From a virus, in IMG/VR virus record IMGVR_UViG_3300020442_003349, positions 1 through 25,664 of that record: a stretch of DNA of 25,664 nucleotides. One strand, given 5' to 3'. The translations under genes were made by a program, and so were the position numbers. Below the pieces are notes generated by a model. It saw nothing but the letters and a program-made list of their open reading frames with translations, was not told the origin of the DNA and ran no database searches. Numbering within the stretch: position 1 is the first letter of the stretch; each line of letters opens with the position of its first letter. This document shows positions 1-8,535 of this stretch, in pieces.

Positions 1-224
1 TTGTCATGTACTTTACACTCAGGAGCACCTGGTTCTACCTCACAATAAAGTTCAAGTGGTGAGGGATCATGATGATCTCCTGCCTCAATCTCTTCTTTGT
101 GGTTTTCAACATACACCTCTAACTCATGTAGTTCTTCTTCTACGTGACGACGTTGCTGTGGTGAGGTGGTTGGATCTTGAAGGATTTCTTTATCCTTTTC
201 AATATGGGCTTCGATGTTTTCCAT
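1..224 (-). CDS. cp12: CP12-like Calvin cycle inhibitor (3' end outside window)
   Basis: Reading from an ATG at 224 gives 74 residues before the window ends. The last part, SPLELYCEVEPGAPECKVHD, matches the C-terminal signature of CP12, with two cysteines (C61 and C70) eight residues apart. In cyanobacteria CP12 bridges glyceraldehyde-3-phosphate dehydrogenase and phosphoribulokinase and switches off the Calvin cycle. Phage copies are thought to push host carbon towards the pentose phosphate pathway. The N-terminal cysteine pair of host CP12 is absent, and a charged helix (residues about 23-48) takes its place. The gene starts 5 bases after the gp27-like stop, so it probably shares that late transcript. 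No good Shine-Dalgarno is visible. Only a few C-terminal residues should be missing. Confidence 0.85.
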   Translation of the reverse strand, partial: MENIEAHIEKDKEILQDPTTSPQQRRHVEEELHELEVYVENHKEEIEAGDHHDPSPLELYCEVEPGAPECKVHD

Positions 225-229
225 TTTGT

Positions 230-1531
230 TTACGAGCAAACAACAGAATCTCTGATTATATTTAGCTTGGTGTAGCATCCTTCTGGAGCAATTAAATGCG
301 CCACGTCTGCTACTAGGTATTTTCCAGATTTTGTCTTCGATACATTTTTTTGAGTTTGTTTGGCAGAAACTTCTGGAAAGTCGCAGTGTATCACATCACC
401 TGGGAATATTCCAAAGTCACCATATGTCTTAATATTTACTGAAAATATGCGAGATTGATAATATCTCTTTGTTGCGAGTTGTGGAACTTCATCAACATTA
501 AAAGTTTGTTCTTCAGTATTTTTAAGTTGTTCTTCTAATGCTGGTCCTGATGGTTGAATACCAGTATCTCGTTGAGCACTCAGAACTCTAGTAGTTGATT
601 CCGAAATCCCTAAATGCTCAGCAACTTTAGGTGGATTGTCGGATAAGTTATTAGTGCCTTGATAAAGATCTTCAGCAACTTGTTCTGTTTGAGTATATTG
701 ATTACTCTTAGGATCAAATGTTCTCATTCTAGTTTTCTGAAATGCACCATACTTTAGAGAATCGTGTACATTTAATTCGTTTGTAAATGTAGCAGTCAAG
801 ATCTTATTACTATATCCTACGGGAAGTTTTGGTGTCTCAGTCAATATCATTCTTCTTTTAGGTTCTTGACTGAACATAACATCAAGAGACCTAAAGTTAA
901 GTCCATTATAAGTATCAAATAAAAGATAACCAGCAGATTCAGGAAACTTTTCTGGTTGTGCTTTAGGAGCTAATGACATGACAAAATCAAATGGTCTTTC
1001 AGTATTTCCTTTTACTGGCAATTCTGTTACAGTTGGATCAATAGCAATTCCTCTTTCTGTGATTGGAGTAAGAACTTCATTAACAGTATCACTTATTTTT
1101 TGATCGAACCTGGTTATAACAAAATTTTCTTCCAGATCATTTTTTATAAAATCTGGCATACACATTTCAATCTCATGCTTTTCTTTCATAGTATCAGACA
1201 TCGATGAATTAATTTCAGATATCAAGAATGCTGATCCACCAGTAAATTCTAACTTTTGTTTCCGTTCATCCTCAACTACAAGTTCAACTTTTTCACCAAC
1301 AGTCAAACAAAATTCTGTGGTGTCTTCAACAGACTGAGTTTCGTTACCATCTTCACGTCTTACACCAGAATCATACATATCAAACTTTCCTCTGACAGAA
1401 TGATCATATATGCTTTGGTATATCAATATGTGGGAAAAAGATCCTCCCCCAATCAAACTAATATCCTCTCCATAATTGGAAAAAAGAGTAAAAGTTGTTA
1501 CGTTATGTACCTCTAGTGCTTTGTTTGACAT
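230..1531 (-). CDS. Baseplate hub protein, gp27-like
   Basis: A 433-residue protein; T4 gp27, which forms the trimeric hub ring joining tail tube and spike, has about 391. The resemblance is one of pattern. Near the N-terminus, QSIYDHSVRGKFDMYDSG is followed by an acidic segment and a strand (VGEKVELVV), much like the start of T4 gp27. The C-terminus (FGIFPGDVIHCDF, then GKYLVADVAHLI) matches the gp27 pattern of 'LTPGVKIIF ... FYVDEVIHEL'. Its place downstream of gp26 and gp51 also fits the T4 order 26-51-27. The ATG directly abuts the stop of the upstream amidase-domain gene. It could instead be annotated simply as a virion structural protein. Confidence 0.62.
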   Translation of the reverse strand: MSNKALEVHNVTTFTLFSNYGEDISLIGGGSFSHILIYQSIYDHSVRGKFDMYDSGVRREDGNETQSVEDTTEFCLTVGEKVELVVEDERKQKLEFTGGSAFLISEINSSMSDTMKEKHEIEMCMPDFIKNDLEENFVITRFDQKISDTVNEVLTPITERGIAIDPTVTELPVKGNTERPFDFVMSLAPKAQPEKFPESAGYLLFDTYNGLNFRSLDVMFSQEPKRRMILTETPKLPVGYSNKILTATFTNELNVHDSLKYGAFQKTRMRTFDPKSNQYTQTEQVAEDLYQGTNNLSDNPPKVAEHLGISESTTRVLSAQRDTGIQPSGPALEEQLKNTEEQTFNVDEVPQLATKRYYQSRIFSVNIKTYGDFGIFPGDVIHCDFPEVSAKQTQKNVSKTKSGKYLVADVAHLIAPEGCYTKLNIIRDSVVCS

Positions 1532-4500
1532 TTATGAGTAGTATTTGCTAGATGTATACGTCAGAGGTTCTTTTCCACCACCATTATTAACTATATATGG
1601 TTGATTTATAACAATTACTTTTTGTCCTTCCTCTTCATAGTCTGCTTTGTCTTTAAGAGCAATATCTTTATTCAATTTATCAGGAACAATAATATTTTTA
1701 TCTGATGGTGGTGCAACAAAGTTATTAGATGATGAAGATGATGATGAGGAGGAGGAAGAAGATGATGAGGAGGAGGAAGAAGATGATGAAGACGAAGAGG
1801 AGGAGGATGAAGATTGTCTCTTAGGAACTATAGAAGATCTAGGAATTGGTGTAAAGTTTGGTGGTTTTGTTCCAAGATTAGCTCTTGCTTCAGCAAACAT
1901 ATCGGAAAATGCTCCACCTTTTAATGTAGAGAAGTCAACACCTTTCAATGCTACCGCAGAATCTTGACCACCAGTTGATGTGTTATCGGAGGAGGTATTA
2001 CCATCTAATGCACTATCAATCTGATCTGCAGTATCACTAGTATCTATTGTTGGTCGTGTATCCTTATATAATGTATCTCTCACATCATCATCTATATTTT
2101 TAGTAATTGTAGTTTGCCCAGACTTATCAATTTTACCATCTTTCATATCGATGAGAGCAGCTTCTTTTGCTGCTGCAGCTGCTAATTGCTTTATCTTATC
2201 GTATGGAATATTTCTCGCATCTTTTTTGGTGTAATGATCTAACCAATACTTATAATGCTGCTGATATGATTTGTCATACAAATAATACTTTTCAATATTT
2301 TCATCCACTATAACTTTTTTGAGTTCAAGATTTGTTTGCTTAGAAACTTGATCTTTCAAACCTTGACTTTCTAGAAGTTGTTTGAACTCATCGCTCCTTG
2401 GATCAACAGGACCGAGTTCTTCTTTTAAAAACACACCACCACGCAGTCTCTTATTCACCTGCTTGATGACAGCATTATTTCCTTCCATTTTATATCTTAC
2501 ATAATATGATTTGTCATTTAATACTAATCTCTCAGTAATTACAGATCCCTCTGAATATTTTGCAGGGTCAAAATCTTTCATTGAAGTATTACCTGATGGT
2601 GTATATGGTTGTACATCATTCTTAGGTGCTGGTTTTGGTCCAGATTTCTTGGGATCATCTTGATCACTATCTCCTCTAGGATTATTTTGATCATCACCTT
2701 CAGGAGGTTCTTTACCAGACAACTCTGCTTTGAAGTTTCTGAAATGTTTCTTGATCATGTCACGAACGACAGGACCACCACTTCCAGGTTCTGCACCTTC
2801 CTTGACTGTATACAAGTCCCATCTATACATTGGTTCATTAGGAGCACGATTGAACATACCATAATTGTCAGGTTTTCCATCTTTATTATAATCTAGATGA
2901 CCACTTAGACCTCTTGGATCTAAACCAGAACCTGCTTCAGCATGTGTCCAAATATTGGTATCAATATCACCTTCAGACCATCCCCACTTAACAGCAAGTC
3001 TTGCTGCCTCAGCAGCCATTTGATTTAATTGCTCATGAGTAACTGGTTGAGAACCAAAGTTATCAACACCTGTAGCACCAGCCATTGCAGCAAGAGACAG
3101 ACCAACTGAATTACTATTCTTTCCTTCAGTGTGTCCTCCTCTTGCATCGTAAGATTTGTTTCTAACTATACCACCATCACCTGTAAAGATTGTGTGGTAT
3201 CCATAGGTTGCACTTGCATCACCATAGTTTCCTGCTGTCCAGTGCAAGTAAATCATGGTATCTTTTTTCCTTGTCTTTCCAGGATTAAAGTTGGGGTCAT
3301 CAAATGGAACTTTTGTAATGTTTCCAGATCCAGATGGAAGACTTTTTGTACCACCACCTTTTGTTAAATTACGTTTGTGTGGTTTATTTCCTCCAGGACT
3401 GTTGGGATCATCTTGATCACTAGTTCCTCTCTTATTATTACCATTATTATTACCACTACCACCACCAGAATCATCATCACCTCCTGATTTCATATCAATC
3501 TTCTCATCTTTTGAAGCAGCAGTCATACTAGACTTGAAGAATGATTGTCTTAGAATATCAAATTTTTTCACTAAGTTAAGATTAAATGGATTCAATAAAG
3601 TTGCCCAACCACCAAGTTTAAATCCACCTTTAGGAATACCTATCCATTGTAAAGGTATTTCCATACCTAACCATTTTATTTTGCCTGGGATTTTTGGTTT
3701 TCCACCATCATAATTTTGTATATTAGATATACCTTTCATCATCCAATCTGCAAATAATTTTGCACCATTGATGACTTTCATTATATCACGTTTTAGTTTT
3801 TCACCAACAGCAGCTGGACCACCACCTCTGATCAATTCATAGAAAATATCACCAACATATTCACCTGCCAGTGTTCCTATGATTGATCCGAGAATTGGAA
3901 TAGGAATAAGGTTTCCAAGGAGACCACCAAGAGCAGCACCACCAGCACTAAACAATGCTCTATCAAGTTTACCAGTCTCCATATAGGTATTGATACCCAT
4001 GATGAGTGGACCGATGATCGGAATTTTGATCTTACTTGCAAACTTAGATGCAGCAGCACCGATTCTTCTGGTAGCAAGTCGAGCACCACGACCCATAATT
4101 CTGGTCTGAAGACGACTTCCTGCTTTACCAAGTCCTCGTCTAAAGACACCACCAAATCTTCCACTTGCTCTGGCTCCACCAGTAGCACTAAGACCTCCAC
4201 CAGCAGGTTTAGGAATGATCTGACCTTTTCTAAACAGTTTGTTTATATTTGCCTTTGCCTTCTGTGCTGCTTGAGTAGGTGACTTACCAGACTTTACAGC
4301 ATTATCATATGAATTTTGATATGCTCTCGCAGCCTCATTACCATACTTTCTTTCAATCAATTTTGCCTGACGACCACGGTTCATGTATTCCGCAGACTTA
4401 TTAGTGCCAGTACCAAATCCACCTGTTTGGTTATATCCAGCAAACTTATTCATTTGTACTGGTTTACCACCAGGTAATTTTATTGATTTTGGTGCAAGGT

Positions 4501-5332
4501 TTTTTCCACCACCAATAAGATTTTTTCCACCACCAAGATTAGCAGGAACACCTGCCATTGCAAGAATCATTGCAAGGTTGATGAACTTATTAAATGTTCC
4601 TAGGAATCTGTTGTATTCTTTTCCTGCTTCTTCTCCACCAACACCTTTAATTTCTTCACCAATGGCATCAGTTACACTGTAGACACCATCAACCAATCCT
4701 ATCATTCCATCTAGGATCTTACCACCAAGATCAATAATAAATCCTGTCGCAGCAGCAAGACCCTTTACAATATTAGTTACCGTCTCATAATTATTAAGTA
4801 AAAATATTAAAAATTTTCCAGCAAGAACACTAAAAATAAAATTTGAAATGGCACCTAAAATTCCACCACCACCTGGAGAGATCTTACTAAGACCTCCCAT
4901 GATACCACTACGATCAGGTTTTTTCTCAAGTCTTCTTTCTTTACTTTCTCTTCTTTCCTTTTCAAATAATTTTTTCTTATTCTTTACATCCTTACCCTCT
5001 TCTTTTACTGACTTACCAAGTAACTTTCTAATCTCTAGAACTTCTTTATCAATTTTTTCAAGTGTGCTTTTTCCAGACACTCCAGCAGTTGTCTTTGGCT
5101 GTACAGTAGTTCTTCTTGCAGGAATATCTGAAGCAGGGATAAGTGCAGTCTTTGGTCTTACTACAAGAGCACCACTACCACCTTGCTCTTGACCCTGAGT
5201 AGGACGTTTGATGATTTGATTTTTATTTTTATTTCTACCACCAATTAATTTTTTTCCAGCACCTCTCGCAGCACCTTTTGCTAATGCTCCTCCAGCACCT
5301 CTAAGTAAAGCTCCTCCTAGTGCCCCAATCAT
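1532..5332 (-). CDS. Large virion/tail protein with N-acetylmuramoyl-L-alanine amidase-like domain
   Basis: A 1266-residue multidomain protein. Residues 1-50 are Gly/Ala/Arg-rich. Residues 90-142 are highly charged and probably coiled coil. Hydrophobic segments lie at about 157-200 and 455-500. Low-complexity Gly/Asn/Asp linkers surround an amidase-like domain at about 680-850. That domain contains IYLHWTAGNYG (H697), SVGLSLAAMAGA and WTHAEAGSGLDP (H797), with histidines placed like zinc ligands of the amidase_2/PGRP fold. A 33-residue module (about 1126-1158) is shared with the upstream protein and is followed by 29 consecutive serines (1174-1202). It likely cuts peptidoglycan cross-links during DNA injection as part of the tail or baseplate. 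The start overlaps the upstream stop by ATGA. T4 has no clear equivalent at this place. Confidence 0.75.
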   Translation of the reverse strand: MIGALGGALLRGAGGALAKGAARGAGKKLIGGRNKNKNQIIKRPTQGQEQGGSGALVVRPKTALIPASDIPARRTTVQPKTTAGVSGKSTLEKIDKEVLEIRKLLGKSVKEEGKDVKNKKKLFEKERRESKERRLEKKPDRSGIMGGLSKISPGGGGILGAISNFIFSVLAGKFLIFLLNNYETVTNIVKGLAAATGFIIDLGGKILDGMIGLVDGVYSVTDAIGEEIKGVGGEEAGKEYNRFLGTFNKFINLAMILAMAGVPANLGGGKNLIGGGKNLAPKSIKLPGGKPVQMNKFAGYNQTGGFGTGTNKSAEYMNRGRQAKLIERKYGNEAARAYQNSYDNAVKSGKSPTQAAQKAKANINKLFRKGQIIPKPAGGGLSATGGARASGRFGGVFRRGLGKAGSRLQTRIMGRGARLATRRIGAAASKFASKIKIPIIGPLIMGINTYMETGKLDRALFSAGGAALGGLLGNLIPIPILGSIIGTLAGEYVGDIFYELIRGGGPAAVGEKLKRDIMKVINGAKLFADWMMKGISNIQNYDGGKPKIPGKIKWLGMEIPLQWIGIPKGGFKLGGWATLLNPFNLNLVKKFDILRQSFFKSSMTAASKDEKIDMKSGGDDDSGGGSGNNNGNNKRGTSDQDDPNSPGGNKPHKRNLTKGGGTKSLPSGSGNITKVPFDDPNFNPGKTRKKDTMIYLHWTAGNYGDASATYGYHTIFTGDGGIVRNKSYDARGGHTEGKNSNSVGLSLAAMAGATGVDNFGSQPVTHEQLNQMAAEAARLAVKWGWSEGDIDTNIWTHAEAGSGLDPRGLSGHLDYNKDGKPDNYGMFNRAPNEPMYRWDLYTVKEGAEPGSGGPVVRDMIKKHFRNFKAELSGKEPPEGDDQNNPRGDSDQDDPKKSGPKPAPKNDVQPYTPSGNTSMKDFDPAKYSEGSVITERLVLNDKSYYVRYKMEGNNAVIKQVNKRLRGGVFLKEELGPVDPRSDEFKQLLESQGLKDQVSKQTNLELKKVIVDENIEKYYLYDKSYQQHYKYWLDHYTKKDARNIPYDKIKQLAAAAAKEAALIDMKDGKIDKSGQTTITKNIDDDVRDTLYKDTRPTIDTSDTADQIDSALDGNTSSDNTSTGGQDSAVALKGVDFSTLKGGAFSDMFAEARANLGTKPPNFTPIPRSSIVPKRQSSSSSSSSSSSSSSSSSSSSSSSSSSSSSNNFVAPPSDKNIIVPDKLNKDIALKDKADYEEEGQKVIVINQPYIVNNGGGKEPLTYTSSKYYS
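1727..1813 (-). repeat. 29-codon polyserine tract containing a 21-bp tandem repeat
   Basis: The minus strand encodes 29 consecutive serines, all with TCN codons and none with AGY. Inside the tract, 1740-1760 and 1761-1781 are identical 21-base copies in direct tandem. The tract lies near the C-terminus of the amidase-domain virion protein and probably forms a flexible linker. On the plus strand it reads as an Asp/Glu-rich shadow frame. Confidence 0.95.
1859..1903 (-). repeat. 45-bp perfect direct repeat, copy 1 (shared virion module)
   Basis: The 45 bases at 1859-1903 are identical to 5974-6018. They encode the core of a module (DMFAEARANLGTKPP) found in both neighbouring large virion proteins. 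Similarity continues beyond the perfect stretch to about 1955, with third-position changes and a two-codon length difference. Confidence 0.9.
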
Positions 5333-8300
5333 GCGTATTCACCTCCTAGGGTATTTGCAAGAACCATTTGTCTCACTTCTTTTGCTTCTCTTGATTGAGA
5401 GACTGTTGGGAATTCTGGATCATTTGCTACATTTGCACGATTATTAGGATCTTGTTGAGCACCTTCAGTCATCGGTGGGTTGTTTATGATTTCAGTCTGA
5501 TCTTTTTTGACTGGTTTTAACTTCTCAGTAGGTGCAACTTTATCTAAAGGAATTGGAGTAAGTTTTGATTTATTGATATTCTTTTCTTCATCAATCAGTT
5601 TAAGAGTTTCAGGATCCGTTACCTTTTTACCAACATCGGCTCCAAAAATATTAACAGATAATTTATTAATTTCACTCTTTGTTGGTGCTCTACCATTCTT
5701 CTTTGTAAATTTAACTGCTTGCTTGGCTAACAATTCTGTTTGCTCGGGACTTAGTTGATTAGTTTTTGCATGTGCTCTTGCAAGTTGATTTGCATCCATG
5801 CCACCAGGAAGATCCTTGAGTTGCATTGTAGGATCTAGTTCAACATCCCCTAGATTAAAATCTACATTTGAAGTTAAATTTGTTGGATTATTTGTTACTT
5901 TAGTTGGATCAATTTTTGGTGAAGGAGATGAGGAGGATGAAGAAGATGGTGATGGGGATGATGAAGAACTTGATGGTGGTTTTGTTCCAAGATTAGCTCT
6001 TGCTTCAGCAAACATATCAGAGAATGCTCCACCTTTACCTTTTAGTGTAGAGAAATCAACACCTTTTAGTGCTACTCCAGGTTTATCATTTCCACTACTA
6101 TCTTGACTACTATCTTGACTACTATCTGTAGTAGTATCATTACCTGCATTTGGATCTACCTTATCACTTCCATCTCTATTCCTTCCAGTTCCTCTGTGTC
6201 CATGCTTTTCATGGAACGCTCTTACCAAACCAGGAACTTTTGATGGATCAACAGGTTGTTTATTGAATCCATAAATACCACCATCGGTTACTTTCCAACC
6301 ATCTTCGGTTTTTGTAAAGTGATAATTTTTACCTTTATGTCCAACAGTGTCTGACATACCAGGTTTCAGACCATAGTTTCTATTTCCTAGTGAATCTGTT
6401 CCTGCATTATCTGGAATTTTATGCCTCAAACCTGGATCATCTTTCGGATGTATTGGATCTCCTGATGGTTTCGGATCAGATGGTCTTCCTGAACCATATG
6501 TTCCATCTCCGAATGTACCATCTCTACCGCTTCCAGTGTTAGCACCACCACCTTTGATTTTTTTAAGTGCAGCTGCAACTTTCTCTGGAGTTGTGTGTGC
6601 AGCATTGGATGTTCCACCATAGAAAGTAGATCCCTTTGGTCTATCACTCTTCGGATATCCATTTCCAAACTCACCAGCTTTCATGTCTCTTGGCACACCA
6701 ATAGACGCAAACTCTGCAGACAAATGGATGATTGCATCTTCAAGTGAAGCTTTACCATCAAGATATTTTCCAACTACTGGTCTCTTCGTATAGACAACAT
6801 ATTTCGGGAACTTCTCTTGTGTTGCTGCATCAAACATATCACTCTTACTTACACCACCTCTAGCAACAAAATCTTTCATTGTTGTAGGAACAATTTGATA
6901 TTTTCCTGCTGCATATAATTTTTCCTGTGCTTGTAGGTCCATTATCTCACTCACCTTCATTGCGGTAAGGTCTTTACCAAGGTACTTCTTAGCACCTCCA
7001 GGACTATCTCCAGCCTCACCTCTATTGATGGAGTTATAATTACCTTCACCCTTAGCAATGAGATCAAATAGTGGTGCATAATTACCAACACCACCACCAC
7101 CTGCAGCATATGTGGTGCCACCCATTACCTTTGGTTTATTTGTACCACCACCTGCAGCATTAATAGACTCCATAAAGTCACTGCCGAACTTATCAACGGC
7201 ACCCTTACTCATAACAAATTCACCAGGAGATAGCATAGCAGGAACAGTGTCAGTTCCCATTGGTTTCATGAATGCATTACCACCACCAGCCATTGCTAAC
7301 CAGTCAGGAACTCCACCACCACCAGAGAACATGCCACCCATTGGTGATCCAGTCATTCCACCAGAGTCCATGATCTCATCAAGATGAGACTTGCCTGGAT
7401 TCTTAGGATCTTTTATAACTGCAGTTCCATCTCGACTTGCATTATATGCCATGACAGCAGTAGTTCCGACTGTTGCTAATGCCAGAGCAGCAATTGGATT
7501 TTTTGCTATGAGTCTTAATAATGTAGGTATTGCTTTTTTCAGTAAGAACCCAGTAAGTCTTACCATTCCACTTACCACGGTTCGGATGAAACCACCCAAT
7601 GGAGTAGCAAATAATACGAATGCAGCAGTCAGTGCTGGCCACCAATCTTTTAAGAACCTACCAAGACTTTCAAGTTTCTTTTTATTCTTTGGATCACCCA
7701 TCCAGTCAAGTATTTTGACTAGAATCTTACCCATGATAACATTTTTGATCCAATTAAAGATCATATCAAAGACACTTAGTCTAGGTACAGCACCTTTTAA
7801 TTTTTTGAGGAAATTTTGTCCTTTTTTATCTTCTTCTAGTCTATCTTCTTTTGCCTTTCTTCTCTGCTTCTGAAGATTTTTTCTCTCAATATCTCTAATA
7901 CTTTTGGTTATATCAATTCTCTTCTGCAAAAGTGCTTTTATTCCAATAACATTCTTCAAGATACTTTCAAGAAGTCCTTGAGATTTATCTGATTTTATTT
8001 TTTCCTTCTTCTGCTCACTCTTAGGTTGTTCTTCCTCTTCAGGTTTCTTATATGGAACAAGAGCACTAGTAGGAAGTGCCTTTGGTCCTGCAGGTTTTGC
8101 CTTTGGTTTAAAAGAACTCTTGGATATCTTTGCTTTTTTTGCTTTGAACTTGGGATCTGCTGCTTTTCTTTTCTTTCTTACTTCTATAATTTCTTTTCTA
8201 AGGACAGCACTGCGTTCATCACCACTTCCTTTTGTTTGAAACTCGATGGTTGCTGCTGCTTCCATCAAGGCACTAAGATAATCTTCCTCACTAGAGAGAT

Positions 8301-8364
8301 TATCTAGGTCTACACCCATCTCTAAGAGTATTTCTATTGGATCGGTAGTAGTCCTAGATGCCAT
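5329..8364 (-). CDS. Large tail protein with lysozyme-like domain; tape measure candidate
   Basis: A 1011-residue protein. Residues 50-190 are Lys/Glu-rich and probably coiled coil. Residues 195-305 contain several hydrophobic segments. At 370-385 sits GTDTVPAMLSPGEFVM, a motif common in phage tail tape measure proteins. Residues about 428-560 look like a lysozyme or muramidase domain: LIAKGEGNYNSINRGEAGDS with candidate catalytic E440, then LYAAGKYQIVPTTMKDF, the 'aGrYQi' element of phage muramidases. The shared module at about 763-797 leads into Ser/Pro repeats (798-816). It may be a tape measure or tail-tip protein that opens peptidoglycan. Its length would suit a long tail, but that is inference. 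The start overlaps the gp51 stop by 11 bases. Confidence 0.72.
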   Translation of the reverse strand: MASRTTTDPIEILLEMGVDLDNLSSEEDYLSALMEAAATIEFQTKGSGDERSAVLRKEIIEVRKKRKAADPKFKAKKAKISKSSFKPKAKPAGPKALPTSALVPYKKPEEEEQPKSEQKKEKIKSDKSQGLLESILKNVIGIKALLQKRIDITKSIRDIERKNLQKQRRKAKEDRLEEDKKGQNFLKKLKGAVPRLSVFDMIFNWIKNVIMGKILVKILDWMGDPKNKKKLESLGRFLKDWWPALTAAFVLFATPLGGFIRTVVSGMVRLTGFLLKKAIPTLLRLIAKNPIAALALATVGTTAVMAYNASRDGTAVIKDPKNPGKSHLDEIMDSGGMTGSPMGGMFSGGGGVPDWLAMAGGGNAFMKPMGTDTVPAMLSPGEFVMSKGAVDKFGSDFMESINAAGGGTNKPKVMGGTTYAAGGGGVGNYAPLFDLIAKGEGNYNSINRGEAGDSPGGAKKYLGKDLTAMKVSEIMDLQAQEKLYAAGKYQIVPTTMKDFVARGGVSKSDMFDAATQEKFPKYVVYTKRPVVGKYLDGKASLEDAIIHLSAEFASIGVPRDMKAGEFGNGYPKSDRPKGSTFYGGTSNAAHTTPEKVAAALKKIKGGGANTGSGRDGTFGDGTYGSGRPSDPKPSGDPIHPKDDPGLRHKIPDNAGTDSLGNRNYGLKPGMSDTVGHKGKNYHFTKTEDGWKVTDGGIYGFNKQPVDPSKVPGLVRAFHEKHGHRGTGRNRDGSDKVDPNAGNDTTTDSSQDSSQDSSGNDKPGVALKGVDFSTLKGKGGAFSDMFAEARANLGTKPPSSSSSSPSPSSSSSSSPSPKIDPTKVTNNPTNLTSNVDFNLGDVELDPTMQLKDLPGGMDANQLARAHAKTNQLSPEQTELLAKQAVKFTKKNGRAPTKSEINKLSVNIFGADVGKKVTDPETLKLIDEEKNINKSKLTPIPLDKVAPTEKLKPVKKDQTEIINNPPMTEGAQQDPNNRANVANDPEFPTVSQSREAKEVRQMVLANTLGGEYA
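5974..6018 (-). repeat. 45-bp perfect direct repeat, copy 2 (shared virion module)
   Basis: Identical to 1859-1903. Here it encodes the same module inside the lysozyme-domain protein, just before a Ser/Pro-rich linker. In both proteins the module precedes serine-rich sequence, so the pair 'module plus Ser linker' appears to have been copied or exchanged. Confidence 0.9.
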
Positions 8365-8533
8365 TTGCTGTCTGCTGTTTTAACTTCTCTTCATCAAGAT
8401 GTTGTTGAAGAAGCATAACATAGATGTCACGTTCGATCGGAATCATATTCTCGATCTCTGTTAATGAGTATTTATGGTACTGCATCAAGGCAAAATTGAG
8501 ACGGAAATAATTCTCAAGATCCATATGGATCAT
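8354..8533 (-). CDS. 51: gp51-like baseplate hub assembly protein
   Basis: A small gene of 59 residues from the ATG at 8533, or 56 from the in-frame ATG at 8524. The product contains MDLENYFRLNFALMQYHKYS, then IPIERDIYVMLLQQHLDEEK and a Lys/Gln-rich tail. It resembles the short helical gp51-type and tail-chaperone proteins in which an 'IP..R.iY..lL..hl..E' stretch follows the companion gene. T4 gp51 helps assemble the baseplate hub. The position immediately after gp26 (2 bases beyond its stop) reproduces the T4 26-51 order. The 3' end overlaps the next gene by 11 bases, as expected of translational coupling. Confidence 0.7.
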   Translation of the reverse strand: MIHMDLENYFRLNFALMQYHKYSLTEIENMIPIERDIYVMLLQQHLDEEKLKQQTANGI

Positions 8534-8535
8534 GC

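Noticed and set aside
230-300. Promoter for CP12 inside the end of the gp27-like gene
   Set aside because: A TATAAT-like string exists near 252-257, but there is no matching -35 box at 16-18 bases, unlike the four convincing promoters.
1647-1967. Plus-strand acidic frame with long Asp/Glu run
   Set aside because: It is the antisense reading of the polyserine tract and the shared module of the minus-strand amidase protein; no ribosome site or independent support.
7391-7873. 160-residue plus-strand frame
   Set aside because: It is antisense to the hydrophobic region of the lysozyme-domain tail protein; hydrophobicity is inherited from the complementary codons.
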